Assembly: GCA_964642545.1 (NCBI GenBank) | Contig: CAZXQU010000010.1 | Span: 1-57,054 of the forward strand | Reading direction: 5' to 3' | Origin: QYOJ01 sp964642545 | GTDB taxonomy: Bacteria; Bacteroidota; Bacteroidia; Bacteroidales; FEN-979 | Length of the DNA: 57,054 nucleotides | Shown here: piece after piece, positions 34,075 through 41,581 of the stretch | Position numbering within the stretch: the first letter of the stretch is position 1 | Layout of the letters: the number at the start of each line of letters is the position of its first letter | Position numbers and translations under genes: made by a program | The notes under the pieces: model-generated | What the model saw: the letters and a program-made list of their open reading frames with translations, nothing else | What the model was told of the DNA's origin: nothing | The model's database searches: none

Positions 34075-35634
34075 TTACTCCACAATCATTTTCCGTTTAA
34101 GGGACTGTTCGCGGGTAGTGAGTGAAATAACATAAAATCCACGAGACAGATTGTAAGAGGCAGCATCAAATTGCTCAATATATTTCCCCGGAGCGTGAAA
34201 TTTATCATCCACAATTACAGCAACTTCCTTCCCATAAATATCATAAATCTTCAAGGTTACCGTTGAAGGTCCATGAATTTTATACGGGATATAGGTAGAC
34301 TCACGAACAGGGTTCGGGTAATTCTGATCCAATGTGAGTAAATCCGGAACCTGTTGTCCCGGAAAGATTCCTACGTTAAGGGAGTCGATCAGGGCAGTCC
34401 ACACACTTAAATTACCACCCTCAAGCCGCGCCCAGATCGGACGAATGTTCCCGTTGTGGGCCGAGATGTTGGTGTAGTCGCCGAAAAATACTGACGAGAT
34501 CGGATTGAATGGAGATTCACTGATCTTTATATTCTCAAATGTCGTTCCACCATCTTTGGATATGGCGAGGTACACATCCGTAAGATTGTTATCGTAATTC
34601 CGTCTGTCGTAATAAACAAAATAAATACATCCCGTCGTTTGGTCAATATCCATCCAGGTAAAGAACTGTTGTTTCCCTGCCGGATCATCGTTGACACGGA
34701 TGATATTGCTCCAGGTTAAACCACCATCGTCAGAAGATACGATCCAAACATCTGTGTCATCCGGTCCATTCCGTTGATCAGACCAGTTGATGTATATTCT
34801 CCCATGATATGCTCCTCCGCTGAGATCGCAGCAGGTAATTGGCAACCCATTTGCGCGAGAGATGCCTGGAATCGAATAATCCCAACCACCCGGAATATCA
34901 GTAACAAATACATTTTCATCTGGCCAAGTAATTCCCTGGTCAGTGGATTTTGTAAAGACAAGGCCAAGAGGGCCTGCCCAGGAAACGTAAATCTCACCAT
35001 TTGGGCCAAGCGCAGGCACCGCACCCTCAACGGTGTTGTCCTCATCAATGCAGTCGCCAGCAATTTTATTGATCCGGGTCGCTTCACTCCAACTCTCTCC
35101 CCCATCCAATGAACGTGAGAAACGAATGATGGAACTGTCGGAAGGATTGGTGCTCCCATAATCATCAAACTGGGTCCAGGTAACGTATATATTGTTGTTG
35201 GAAGGATCCACGATGGCCCACTCTTTATCCTGGGCTTTGGTCCCATCCAGTCCCATATAGCTTCCATCATTCCATGTTTGTCCGCCATCTGTTGTCTTCT
35301 GGCAAACGATCCGGTCGATCCAGTTTCCGCTGGCAGGATTCGAAAGGTGCAGGAAGTAAAAGTGACCGTTGGTATCCACGATAATACAGGGATCACCCCA
35401 TACACCGTAGGTAGAGGAAAGAACACCCTGTGTCCAGGTCGAACCACCATCACCTGAATAGTAGTATGTTGCTGTATTTGCCGCAGCCACCAACTGATCC
35501 GTATTGTAAGGATTGATCATGATCGAAGGCTCTTCGGGAAAAAACTGGTTACCGATCATTACGTTCTGATACTGACTCATCATGAACATCGGGGCCATGA
35601 AGAAAAAGACTAAAAGGAAAAAGTGATGTCTCAT
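34075..35634 (-). CDS. T9SS-secreted Asp-box (sialidase-like propeller) protein
   Basis: Exported 519-residue protein. Signal peptide about 1-20 (FMMS before QYQ). At least six Asp-box motifs of the form S-x-D-x-G-x-T-W are spaced through the body (SGDGGSTW, TTDGGQTW, SLDGGESW, STDQGITW, SSDDGGLTW, SKDGGTTF), indicating a sialidase/BNR-type beta-propeller. The catalytic residues of true sialidases are not evident, so the enzyme activity is open. The last ~85 residues (LDQNYPNPV through IYDIYGKEVAVI to SLKRKMIVE) are a canonical type A T9SS sorting domain, removed on secretion. It is a single gene divergent from the M14 peptidase. Confidence 0.9.
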   Translation of the reverse strand: MRHHFFLLVFFFMAPMFMMSQYQNVMIGNQFFPEEPSIMINPYNTDQLVAAANTATYYYSGDGGSTWTQGVLSSTYGVWGDPCIIVDTNGHFYFLHLSNPASGNWIDRIVCQKTTDGGQTWNDGSYMGLDGTKAQDKEWAIVDPSNNNIYVTWTQFDDYGSTNPSDSSIIRFSRSLDGGESWSEATRINKIAGDCIDEDNTVEGAVPALGPNGEIYVSWAGPLGLVFTKSTDQGITWPDENVFVTDIPGGWDYSIPGISRANGLPITCCDLSGGAYHGRIYINWSDQRNGPDDTDVWIVSSDDGGLTWSNIIRVNDDPAGKQQFFTWMDIDQTTGCIYFVYYDRRNYDNNLTDVYLAISKDGGTTFENIKISESPFNPISSVFFGDYTNISAHNGNIRPIWARLEGGNLSVWTALIDSLNVGIFPGQQVPDLLTLDQNYPNPVRESTYIPYKIHGPSTVTLKIYDIYGKEVAVIVDDKFHAPGKYIEQFDAASYNLSRGFYVISLTTREQSLKRKMIVE

Positions 35635-35656
35635 ACCTGGTATAGGTTGGTTTATA

Positions 35657-35664
35657 CAAATGTA
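35657..35664 (-). promoter_or_regulatory. -7 element of the Asp-box gene
   Basis: TACATTTG on the minus strand, 22 bases before the ATG at 35634. Confidence 0.5.
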
Positions 35665-35683
35665 CGGAAATTTAGTGCGATGG

Positions 35684-35715
35684 TTGCGTGCACATCCTCA
35701 TTTTGTGTATGTTTG
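35684..35715 (+). promoter_or_regulatory. Promoter of the M14 peptidase gene
   Basis: -33 TTG (35684-35686) and -7 TATGTTTG (35708-35715) with 21 bases between. It covers the alternative GTG start at 35688, supporting ATG at 35736. Confidence 0.55.
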
Positions 35716-35735
35716 GCCTTCGAAACCGTCATTCT

Positions 35736-37568
35736 ATGAACCGATCAGTATTTCTCTTTCTCTTGGCATTCTCCTCTTTTTCCCTGTTCGCCCAGCAAAC
35801 CTGGCTAACCTTTTATGAGCTTTCAGGAGGAATGCGCACACCAAGGTATGACGAAACCATTGAATATTGCAAAAAACTGACAGAAGCCTCTCCAATGGTT
35901 CATTATGCCACATTTGGAGTCAGTCCGCAAGGGCGTGATCTGCCTTTGTTAATTGTGGATAAAGATGGCCTGACAAATCCTGACGAAATAAAGGCAACCG
36001 GACGACTCATTCTTTTTATTGAAGCGTGCATCCATCCAGGTGAGTCGGAAGGAAAGGATGCGGGGCTGATGTTGGTGAGGGATCTGGTTACGAGGGACGA
36101 GGGACGAGGGACGAAGGACGAAAGAAATAGCTCTGGGCTCTGGGCTCTGGGCTCAGAAAATGACATCGCGGATCACGGATCGCGTATCACGAATCTTCTT
36201 GACAATGTTTCGATCCTCTTCATCCCTATCTTCAACGTTGACGGGCATGAGAGGTTTGGTCCATACAACCGGATTAACCAGAATGGCCCCGAAGAGATGG
36301 GCTGGAGGGTGACGGCTACCAACCTCAACCTGAACCGTGATTTCCTGAAAGCCGATGCCCCGGAGATGAAAGCATGGCTATCATTATACAACCGGTGGGA
36401 TCCTGATTTCTTCATCGATATCCATACTACGGATGGTGCCGACTACCAGTATGTGCTGACCTATATGATGGAGACTCTTGGGCAGATGGACCAGGGGCTG
36501 ACATCCTGGTGTGATTCGGTCTTTCTTCCCACTTGGACCAACGACCTCGAAACATCCGGATACCCTGTTTTTCCGTATGTCCAGTTCAGGCACTGGCATG
36601 ACCCGAAAAGCGGGTTAGAACGGGATGTGGCACCTCCAATGCTCTCACAGGGGTACGTTGCATTGCGGAACCGTCCCGGGCTGCTCATAGAGACCCACAT
36701 GCTGAAACCCTATAAACAACGGGTCGAAGCATCCTATCAATGCCTGGTTGCAACGCTTAGGATCCTGTACAAACAGTACCGTGAATTGAAAAAAATAATC
36801 CAGAATGCAGATTCCTTTGTCCAGTCACCAGAGTTCAAAACCATTCCATTCCCGCTGCAGTTTAATCTCTCGGATGCCGACAGCGTGATGGTGAACTTCA
36901 AAGGGGTCAAGTATGACACTATCCGCAGTGAAATAACAAGTGGGTTATGGTACAAATACTCTTCTGTTCCAGAAACTTTTACAGTTCCACTTTTTTCAAC
37001 CTGCGTTCCGGCAAAAACTGTTATTTTGCCCGAAGCCTATGTTGTGCCGGCAGAGTGGCAGGATGTGATTTCGGTCCTTCACCTTCACGACATCAGGATG
37101 AAGGAGGTTAGGAGTGATACGATCATCCCTGTTACCTCTTACAAATTTGTTTCTCCCCGATGGCGGTCTTTCCCCTATGAAGGAAGACTGCCTTTGTCCC
37201 ATATCGAATACACAGCATTTAAAGAAGAGAGAGTTTTTCCGGCTGGCTCTATGATTGTGGAGACATCCCAGCCAGCAGCCAGGGTCATTGCACAATTGCT
37301 TGAACCGAACGGCGACGGATCTCTTCTCTACTGGGGTTTTTTCAATCCCATCTTCGAGCAAAAGGAGTATTTCGAGTTTTACGTATTGGAGCCGATGGCA
37401 AAACAGATGCTTGAGGAAGATGCAGAACTCCGAACTGAGTTTGAAGTTGCCAAAGCGGCCGACAGCAACTTCATCAAGAACCAATGGCAGGTGCTGAACT
37501 GGTTTCTGGAACATACCCCCTATCGTGATGCCAAACGGATGGTTTATCCGGTGGGAAGAATAGAATGA
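35736..37568 (+). CDS. Secreted M14-family zinc carboxypeptidase
   Basis: Exported metallocarboxypeptidase-like protein, 610 aa. Signal peptide about 1-19 (LFAQQ). Zinc ligands are H100 and E103 (CIHPGESEG) and H230 (DIHTTDG). FNVDGHERFG and LNLNRDFLK lie between, as in the M14 branch of Bacteroidota. A later LIETHMLKPYKQRV may hold the catalytic Glu. Residues about 119-154, between MLVRDLV and LLDNVSILF, are an in-frame insertion encoded almost wholly by 7-base repeats. ATG at 35736 gives the signal peptide and follows a -33/-7 promoter. Substrate is unknown, but extracellular peptide scavenging is likely. Confidence 0.88.
   Translation: MNRSVFLFLLAFSSFSLFAQQTWLTFYELSGGMRTPRYDETIEYCKKLTEASPMVHYATFGVSPQGRDLPLLIVDKDGLTNPDEIKATGRLILFIEACIHPGESEGKDAGLMLVRDLVTRDEGRGTKDERNSSGLWALGSENDIADHGSRITNLLDNVSILFIPIFNVDGHERFGPYNRINQNGPEEMGWRVTATNLNLNRDFLKADAPEMKAWLSLYNRWDPDFFIDIHTTDGADYQYVLTYMMETLGQMDQGLTSWCDSVFLPTWTNDLETSGYPVFPYVQFRHWHDPKSGLERDVAPPMLSQGYVALRNRPGLLIETHMLKPYKQRVEASYQCLVATLRILYKQYRELKKIIQNADSFVQSPEFKTIPFPLQFNLSDADSVMVNFKGVKYDTIRSEITSGLWYKYSSVPETFTVPLFSTCVPAKTVILPEAYVVPAEWQDVISVLHLHDIRMKEVRSDTIIPVTSYKFVSPRWRSFPYEGRLPLSHIEYTAFKEERVFPAGSMIVETSQPAARVIAQLLEPNGDGSLLYWGFFNPIFEQKEYFEFYVLEPMAKQMLEEDAELRTEFEVAKAADSNFIKNQWQVLNWFLEHTPYRDAKRMVYPVGRIE
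36090..36195. repeat. Three heptamer arrays inside the M14 peptidase gene
   Basis: Back-to-back arrays: five ACGAGGG-type units (36090-36124), three CTCTGGG units plus a partial (36131-36158), and five GCGGATC-type units (36161-36195). Together they add about 35 codons without breaking the frame. Confidence 0.85.
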
Positions 37569-37573
37569 AAGAA

Positions 37574-37608
37574 GTAAGACGTGAGACGTAAGTGGCGAGA
37601 AGCGAAAC
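37574..37608. repeat. Heptamer array after the M14 peptidase
   Basis: Five in-register units of GTAAGAC/GCGAGAA type, directly followed by the GTCATTGCGAGG repeat. Confidence 0.65.
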
Positions 37609-37610
37609 TT

Positions 37611-37640
37611 GTCATTGCGAGGAACGTAGTGACGCGGCAA
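37611..37640. repeat. Dispersed repeat with GTCATTGCGAGG core
   Basis: A 30-base stretch beginning GTCATTGCGAGGAACG, with a weak TTGC/GCAA dyad. From memory, near-identical ~30-base repeats with this core occur in many unrelated bacteria. It lies in the leader of the next gene. Confidence 0.5.
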
Positions 37641-37664
37641 AGCGAAAAACGAAAATTCCCTAAT

Positions 37665-38612
37665 ATGAGATTTCTGATTTCTTCCATAATTGTTTTCCTG
37701 ATCTTTTCGACAACTGTTTCTGTCTTCGGACAGGATAAAGTTGCAGCGGAAAGCAACCGCGACAAAGAGAGACGAGCTAAAACCGACCCATGGGCCGAGT
37801 TTGAAGAGGAGGTGGATTCTATTCACAGATGGGATTTCGGGATCAATTTAGGCGCCTATTTCCCGGATAAGTATTCAGCAAATTTTTACAATGGATTTCC
37901 TGGCGATGCGAATACCCCCGGGAATGTGAATACTGTGAATTATGTCTTGTCAAATAAATATTGGTACCAGGATATAAAGCAGTTGCTTGGTGCCTCTGAT
38001 ACCGTGTTTGTAGCAGGATATCCTCTCGATATGCATTACCAGGTAGCATTTACAGGAGGCCTTTTTATCAGGTTTAATTTTAACCGGAAGAATGGAATTT
38101 TCCTGGAGGCAAACTATACCCAATTGAAAGCCACCGATGCCATCACCCTTGTTGTAGATCCGCCAAGTTATTCTACCTTTCAGAATGTTCGTACAGAGCC
38201 TATCCAAGGAAAGGAGGCAAGGGTTTTGATTGACCTTGGTTATCAGCGATCATTCCCGCTGAGATCTAAGATCTACTTCTTTCTCCATGGAGGAGGGTTA
38301 ATGTGCTATACCCAGGTTATCCAGTCGATATTTGTCGTGGAGGGCAAGGAGTTTAACCTTGTCAATGTTTATGGGAGTCAGGGTTACACACCCAATTCCA
38401 ACAGCCAGAGTTTTAAGATCAGTCAGAATGCGTTTGGGTTTGGAACCTATGTTGGTGCAGGAGCAGGAATTCCTTTAACTGATGTATTTGGCATGGAACC
38501 TGGCTTCTCCTTCCAATATTATCCTACCAACCTCGAAGGATATCCCCAGTGGAAGCCCTCCTTTTCGGTCTACCTGAGGATTCTGATTGGGGCAGGCCAC
38601 ACAAATGAATAA
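37665..38612 (+). CDS. Outer-membrane beta-barrel-like protein of unknown family
   Basis: Not assigned to a family. 315 residues with a signal peptide (about 1-22, VSVFG before QDK), a charged linker (about 23-60), then alternating beta-strand patterns (WDFGINLGAYFP, FIRFNFNRKNGIFLEANYTQL, FGTYVGAGAGIPL, FSVYLRILIGAG) typical of an 8- to 12-stranded barrel of the PorT/OmpA type. The open frame extends to 37581, but those 28 codons are repeat sequence, so ATG at 37665 is chosen. It is two bases upstream of the Pmp3-like gene. Confidence 0.7.
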   Translation: MRFLISSIIVFLIFSTTVSVFGQDKVAAESNRDKERRAKTDPWAEFEEEVDSIHRWDFGINLGAYFPDKYSANFYNGFPGDANTPGNVNTVNYVLSNKYWYQDIKQLLGASDTVFVAGYPLDMHYQVAFTGGLFIRFNFNRKNGIFLEANYTQLKATDAITLVVDPPSYSTFQNVRTEPIQGKEARVLIDLGYQRSFPLRSKIYFFLHGGGLMCYTQVIQSIFVVEGKEFNLVNVYGSQGYTPNSNSQSFKISQNAFGFGTYVGAGAGIPLTDVFGMEPGFSFQYYPTNLEGYPQWKPSFSVYLRILIGAGHTNE

Positions 38613-38614
38613 AA

Positions 38615-38770
38615 ATGGGACTCCTGCGAGCAATTTTTTGCATCATCTTTCCACCACTGGCAGTTATTGACCGTGGTTGCGGAGCTATCCTGCTGGTCTT
38701 TCTTCTCACCCTATGCGGATGGATACCTGGGGTGATTGCGGCGATAGTATTCAACACAGGAAAAAGTTAG
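38615..38770 (+). CDS. YqaE/Pmp3 family small membrane protein
   Basis: 51-residue gene starting two bases after the previous stop. The product MGLLRAIFCIIFPPLAVID begins exactly like UPF0057/Pmp3 proteins, followed by a second helix with the family-typical LLTLCGWIPGVIAAI. Two hydrophobic helices fill nearly the whole chain. In yeast and plants, homologues affect membrane potential and salt tolerance. The bacterial role is unclear. The position suggests co-transcription with the barrel gene. Confidence 0.85.
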   Translation: MGLLRAIFCIIFPPLAVIDRGCGAILLVFLLTLCGWIPGVIAAIVFNTGKS

Positions 38771-38819
38771 TATTGTTGAAACCTTTCGGGAAAGGCATAC
38801 GACCTGACTCAAATTAGAT

Positions 38820-38827
38820 TATTTTTG
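38820..38827 (+). promoter_or_regulatory. -7 element of the DUF1846 gene
   Basis: TATTTTTG, 17 bases before the ATG. Confidence 0.45.
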
Positions 38828-38844
38828 AACCTTATAAAAAGCAT

Positions 38845-40362
38845 ATGGCAGAAAAGATCGGTTTTGACAATGAGAAATACTTGGAAGAGCAATCGGCCGA
38901 GATCCTCAAGAGGGTCGATCGATTTCAGGGCAAGTTATATCTTGAGTTCGGAGGAAAACTCCTATTCGACTACCATGCCTCCAGGGTATTGCCCGGATTT
39001 GACCCCAATGTCAAAATGCGCCTTCTGCAGCGGCTAAAGGATAAGATCAATGTAATACTCTGCATCTATGCCGGCGACATTGAACGGAAAAAGATGCGGG
39101 CCGATTTCGGGATCACCTACGATGCCGATTCACTAAAGACAATTGACGACTTCAAGGAGTGGGGAATTGATGTAAACGCCGTGGTCATCACGCGTTATTC
39201 AAGCCAACCGTCGGCCAGGGCATTCAAAAACAAGCTGGAGCGACGGGGCGTGAAGGTCTATACACATCAGTTCACCAAAGGGTATCCTACCGATGTTGAC
39301 CTGATTGTCAGCGACGAAGGGTATGGGTCAAACGAATACATTCCAACCGATAAACCGATCGTGATCGTTACGGGTCCCGGCCCGGGTAGTGGAAAACTTG
39401 GCACCTGCCTGGGACAACTCTACCACGAATACCGTAAAGGAGCCAAGGTAGGATATGCAAAGTTTGAGACCTTTCCTATCTGGAATCTCCCTCTCAGTAA
39501 AAAAGTAAACATCGCTTATGAAGCCGCTACCGTTGACCTTAAAGACGTCAATCTCATCGACTCCCACCACCTGGAAGCCTATGGTGAAACCACCGTTAAT
39601 TACAACAGGGACATCGAAGCATTCCCGTTGTTGAGAAAGATCATAGAAAAGATCACCGGGGAGGAGTCATTCTACAAGTCACCAACCGACATGGGAGTGA
39701 ACCGTGTTGGGTTTGGCATCACGGATGATGCCGTGGTACAAGAGGCTTCACACCAGGAGATTATCCGCCGTTACTTCCGTTGCGCTGTTGAATACGCCAT
39801 GGGCTTTGTAGACAAAGAGATACTGGAGCGTGCCGAATTGATCATGGAAAAGGTGAACGGTAAGCCTGAAGACAGAACTGTTGTTATTCCTGCGCGAAAA
39901 GCGGCTGAAGATGCTGAAAAAAGCGGTAAAGGAAATGAGGGAATTTATTGTGGTGCTGCACTCCAGCTAAAAGACGGAACCATCATCACCGGGAAAAATT
40001 CTCCGATGATGCATGCCGGATCAAGCCTGATTCTGAATGCCGCAAAACACCTCACCGGATTGCCCGACAACATTTACTTGATCCCCGAAAATGTGATCAA
40101 CTCGATTACGTTTTTGAAAAAGGAGGTCCTCCTTGGCCGAGTGATCAGTCTTGATGTGGAAGAGACCATGATAGCACTGAGTATCAGCGCTATATCCAAT
40201 CCTGCTGCCCAGCTGGCTGTGGAGTGCCTGAAAGATTTACGGAATTGTGAAGTGCACCTGACGCATATCCCTACTCCAGGTGACGAAGCAGGCCTCAGAA
40301 AACTAGGAGTCAACCTTACTTCTGATCCAGATTTTTCATCCAGAAGCCTGTTTATCAGCTAA
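38845..40362 (+). CDS. DUF1846 (UPF0371) protein
   Basis: 505-residue cytosolic protein recognisable as DUF1846 from KLYLEFGGKLLFDYHASRVLPGF, the Gly-rich nucleotide-loop-like GPGPGSGKLGTCLGQ, and AYGETTVNYNRDIEAFP with SPTDMGVNRVGFGI. The length matches the family. Structures of members show a P-loop-like fold, but no reaction is established to my knowledge. It is a single gene with its own -7 element, ending 26 bases from the convergent MFS gene. Confidence 0.88.
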   Translation: MAEKIGFDNEKYLEEQSAEILKRVDRFQGKLYLEFGGKLLFDYHASRVLPGFDPNVKMRLLQRLKDKINVILCIYAGDIERKKMRADFGITYDADSLKTIDDFKEWGIDVNAVVITRYSSQPSARAFKNKLERRGVKVYTHQFTKGYPTDVDLIVSDEGYGSNEYIPTDKPIVIVTGPGPGSGKLGTCLGQLYHEYRKGAKVGYAKFETFPIWNLPLSKKVNIAYEAATVDLKDVNLIDSHHLEAYGETTVNYNRDIEAFPLLRKIIEKITGEESFYKSPTDMGVNRVGFGITDDAVVQEASHQEIIRRYFRCAVEYAMGFVDKEILERAELIMEKVNGKPEDRTVVIPARKAAEDAEKSGKGNEGIYCGAALQLKDGTIITGKNSPMMHAGSSLILNAAKHLTGLPDNIYLIPENVINSITFLKKEVLLGRVISLDVEETMIALSISAISNPAAQLAVECLKDLRNCEVHLTHIPTPGDEAGLRKLGVNLTSDPDFSSRSLFIS

Positions 40363-40374
40363 CCCGCTTTCATC

Positions 40375-40406
40375 ATCTCACTATCTCACTATTTCACTAT
40401 TTCACC
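40375..40406. repeat. Octamer array at the MFS gene 3' end
   Basis: Four 8-base units (ATCTCACT/ATTTCACT). Read on the minus strand they are AGTGAAAT-like, the same unit as after mntP. They encode the final residues and stop of the MFS gene. Confidence 0.75.
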
Positions 40407-41576
40407 ATCTTTCTTAAATATAACCGGCAGCAAGGGAAGTGCCAGCAGATTCAGACCGGCAAAGAGAATGAAAGTCCACTTGTATCCAATCACATCGCTA
40501 AGGAAACCTCCTCCTGCGAGTCCGATACCCGATCCAATATTGGCTACCGCCATCAGGATGGCAAACATAGAGGCTGCAATCCGCATGTCGGTCTTGCCCA
40601 TGGAGGTGGCGAAATAGACTGTCTCGAAATATCCGTAAGAGAGTCCGAATAGGAACACCAGGGGCCATGCCAGAATGGGGTTTGTGATTAGGGCAATAAG
40701 GAAAACAGTAGCAAGTGAAGCAAAGATTGCCCATTTAACCGAAATTCTATGTCCAATTCTATCGGTTAATTTACCTCCTGTCAATCCTCCCATAATCACT
40801 CCAAGTCCCCATACTGCTGCGTAAAAGCCGGCCATCATGTAAGAAATTCCAAATGTCTCCTGCAGGAACGGATTAATTAGCTGGTTCGTTCCGCTGGCCA
40901 CGATAAAACCAATAATGCCCAAAAGTCCCAGCGCAACAATCTGTCTGTTTCCAAATGCCCGGAAGGCACTCCATTCAAAAGTTCGGCCGGGCGGGCGCGA
41001 AGGCTCTTTCAGGATCAGTACCATGGGAATGGGGATGATGGTCATTACTGCAAGAGAGATAAATACTGCATCCCAGTTGGCAAGCTGCGAGAGAATGCCA
41101 ACCGTTGCCGAGATGAGTACGATACCGAGCGCCCGCCCGGCCACCATGATGCCCTGTACTGTCCCCTCATCCTCTTTGGGGGTTGTATCCAGGGCAAAAC
41201 CATCGGTGCAGGTGTCGTACATAGCCATCCCGGTAAGGGATAAAAATGCGACCAGGGTAAGCAAGGCAAATGACTCCGAAGGGCTAATCAGCATAAATAC
41301 TAGCTGCCCCCCCGCCTGAATCAGCAAGCCAATAATAATATAGGGCTTCCGGTAGCCCATGCCAAAAAGGTTAATTCGGTCGCTTAGCATCCCCAGAAAA
41401 ATTTTCAGGATCAGCGGCATCAGGGCAACAGCAGAGAAGATCCCGATCTGGCTCATGGAGATTCCGAATGAGCGAAGGTAGATTGCATTGAGTGCAGTAA
41501 AATAACCCAGAATAGAGCCCTGTGCAAAATAGAGCATGGAGAAAGTTGCGTATCGCATCCGCTTTGTTCCTGTCAC
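40389..41576 (-). CDS. MFS transporter of the selenium operon
   Basis: Major facilitator with twelve predicted helices in two six-helix halves, 395 aa. The cytoplasmic loop 2-3 motif is reduced to GMLSDRINLFGMGYRKPYI, and the conserved TDGFALDTTPKEDEGTVQG loop follows helix 4, vaguely like AmpG/PucC-type carriers. Starts are GTG at 41576 or ATG at 41558. It begins five bases after the nifS-selD stop, so it is co-transcribed with selenium genes and may carry a selenium compound, though nothing in the sequence proves that. The C-terminal KDGEIVK is encoded by an octamer array. Confidence 0.85.
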   Translation of the reverse strand: MTGTKRMRYATFSMLYFAQGSILGYFTALNAIYLRSFGISMSQIGIFSAVALMPLILKIFLGMLSDRINLFGMGYRKPYIIIGLLIQAGGQLVFMLISPSESFALLTLVAFLSLTGMAMYDTCTDGFALDTTPKEDEGTVQGIMVAGRALGIVLISATVGILSQLANWDAVFISLAVMTIIPIPMVLILKEPSRPPGRTFEWSAFRAFGNRQIVALGLLGIIGFIVASGTNQLINPFLQETFGISYMMAGFYAAVWGLGVIMGGLTGGKLTDRIGHRISVKWAIFASLATVFLIALITNPILAWPLVFLFGLSYGYFETVYFATSMGKTDMRIAASMFAILMAVANIGSGIGLAGGGFLSDVIGYKWTFILFAGLNLLALPLLPVIFKKDGEIVK

Positions 41577-41581
41577 AATCT

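Noticed and set aside
34716..35453. A 245-codon open frame on the minus strand in a second reading frame of the Asp-box gene
   Set aside because: It lies wholly inside a gene with signal peptide, Asp-boxes and sorting domain in the correct frame. Its own product has no recognisable motifs.
36090..36195. Repeat cluster considered as a CRISPR array
   Set aside because: Units are 7 bases, contiguous and without spacers, no cas genes are nearby, and the region is translated.
36996..37826. A 276-codon open frame antisense to the M14 peptidase and the next leader
   Set aside because: Antisense to conserved peptidase sequence and across the repeat-rich gap, with no family resemblance.
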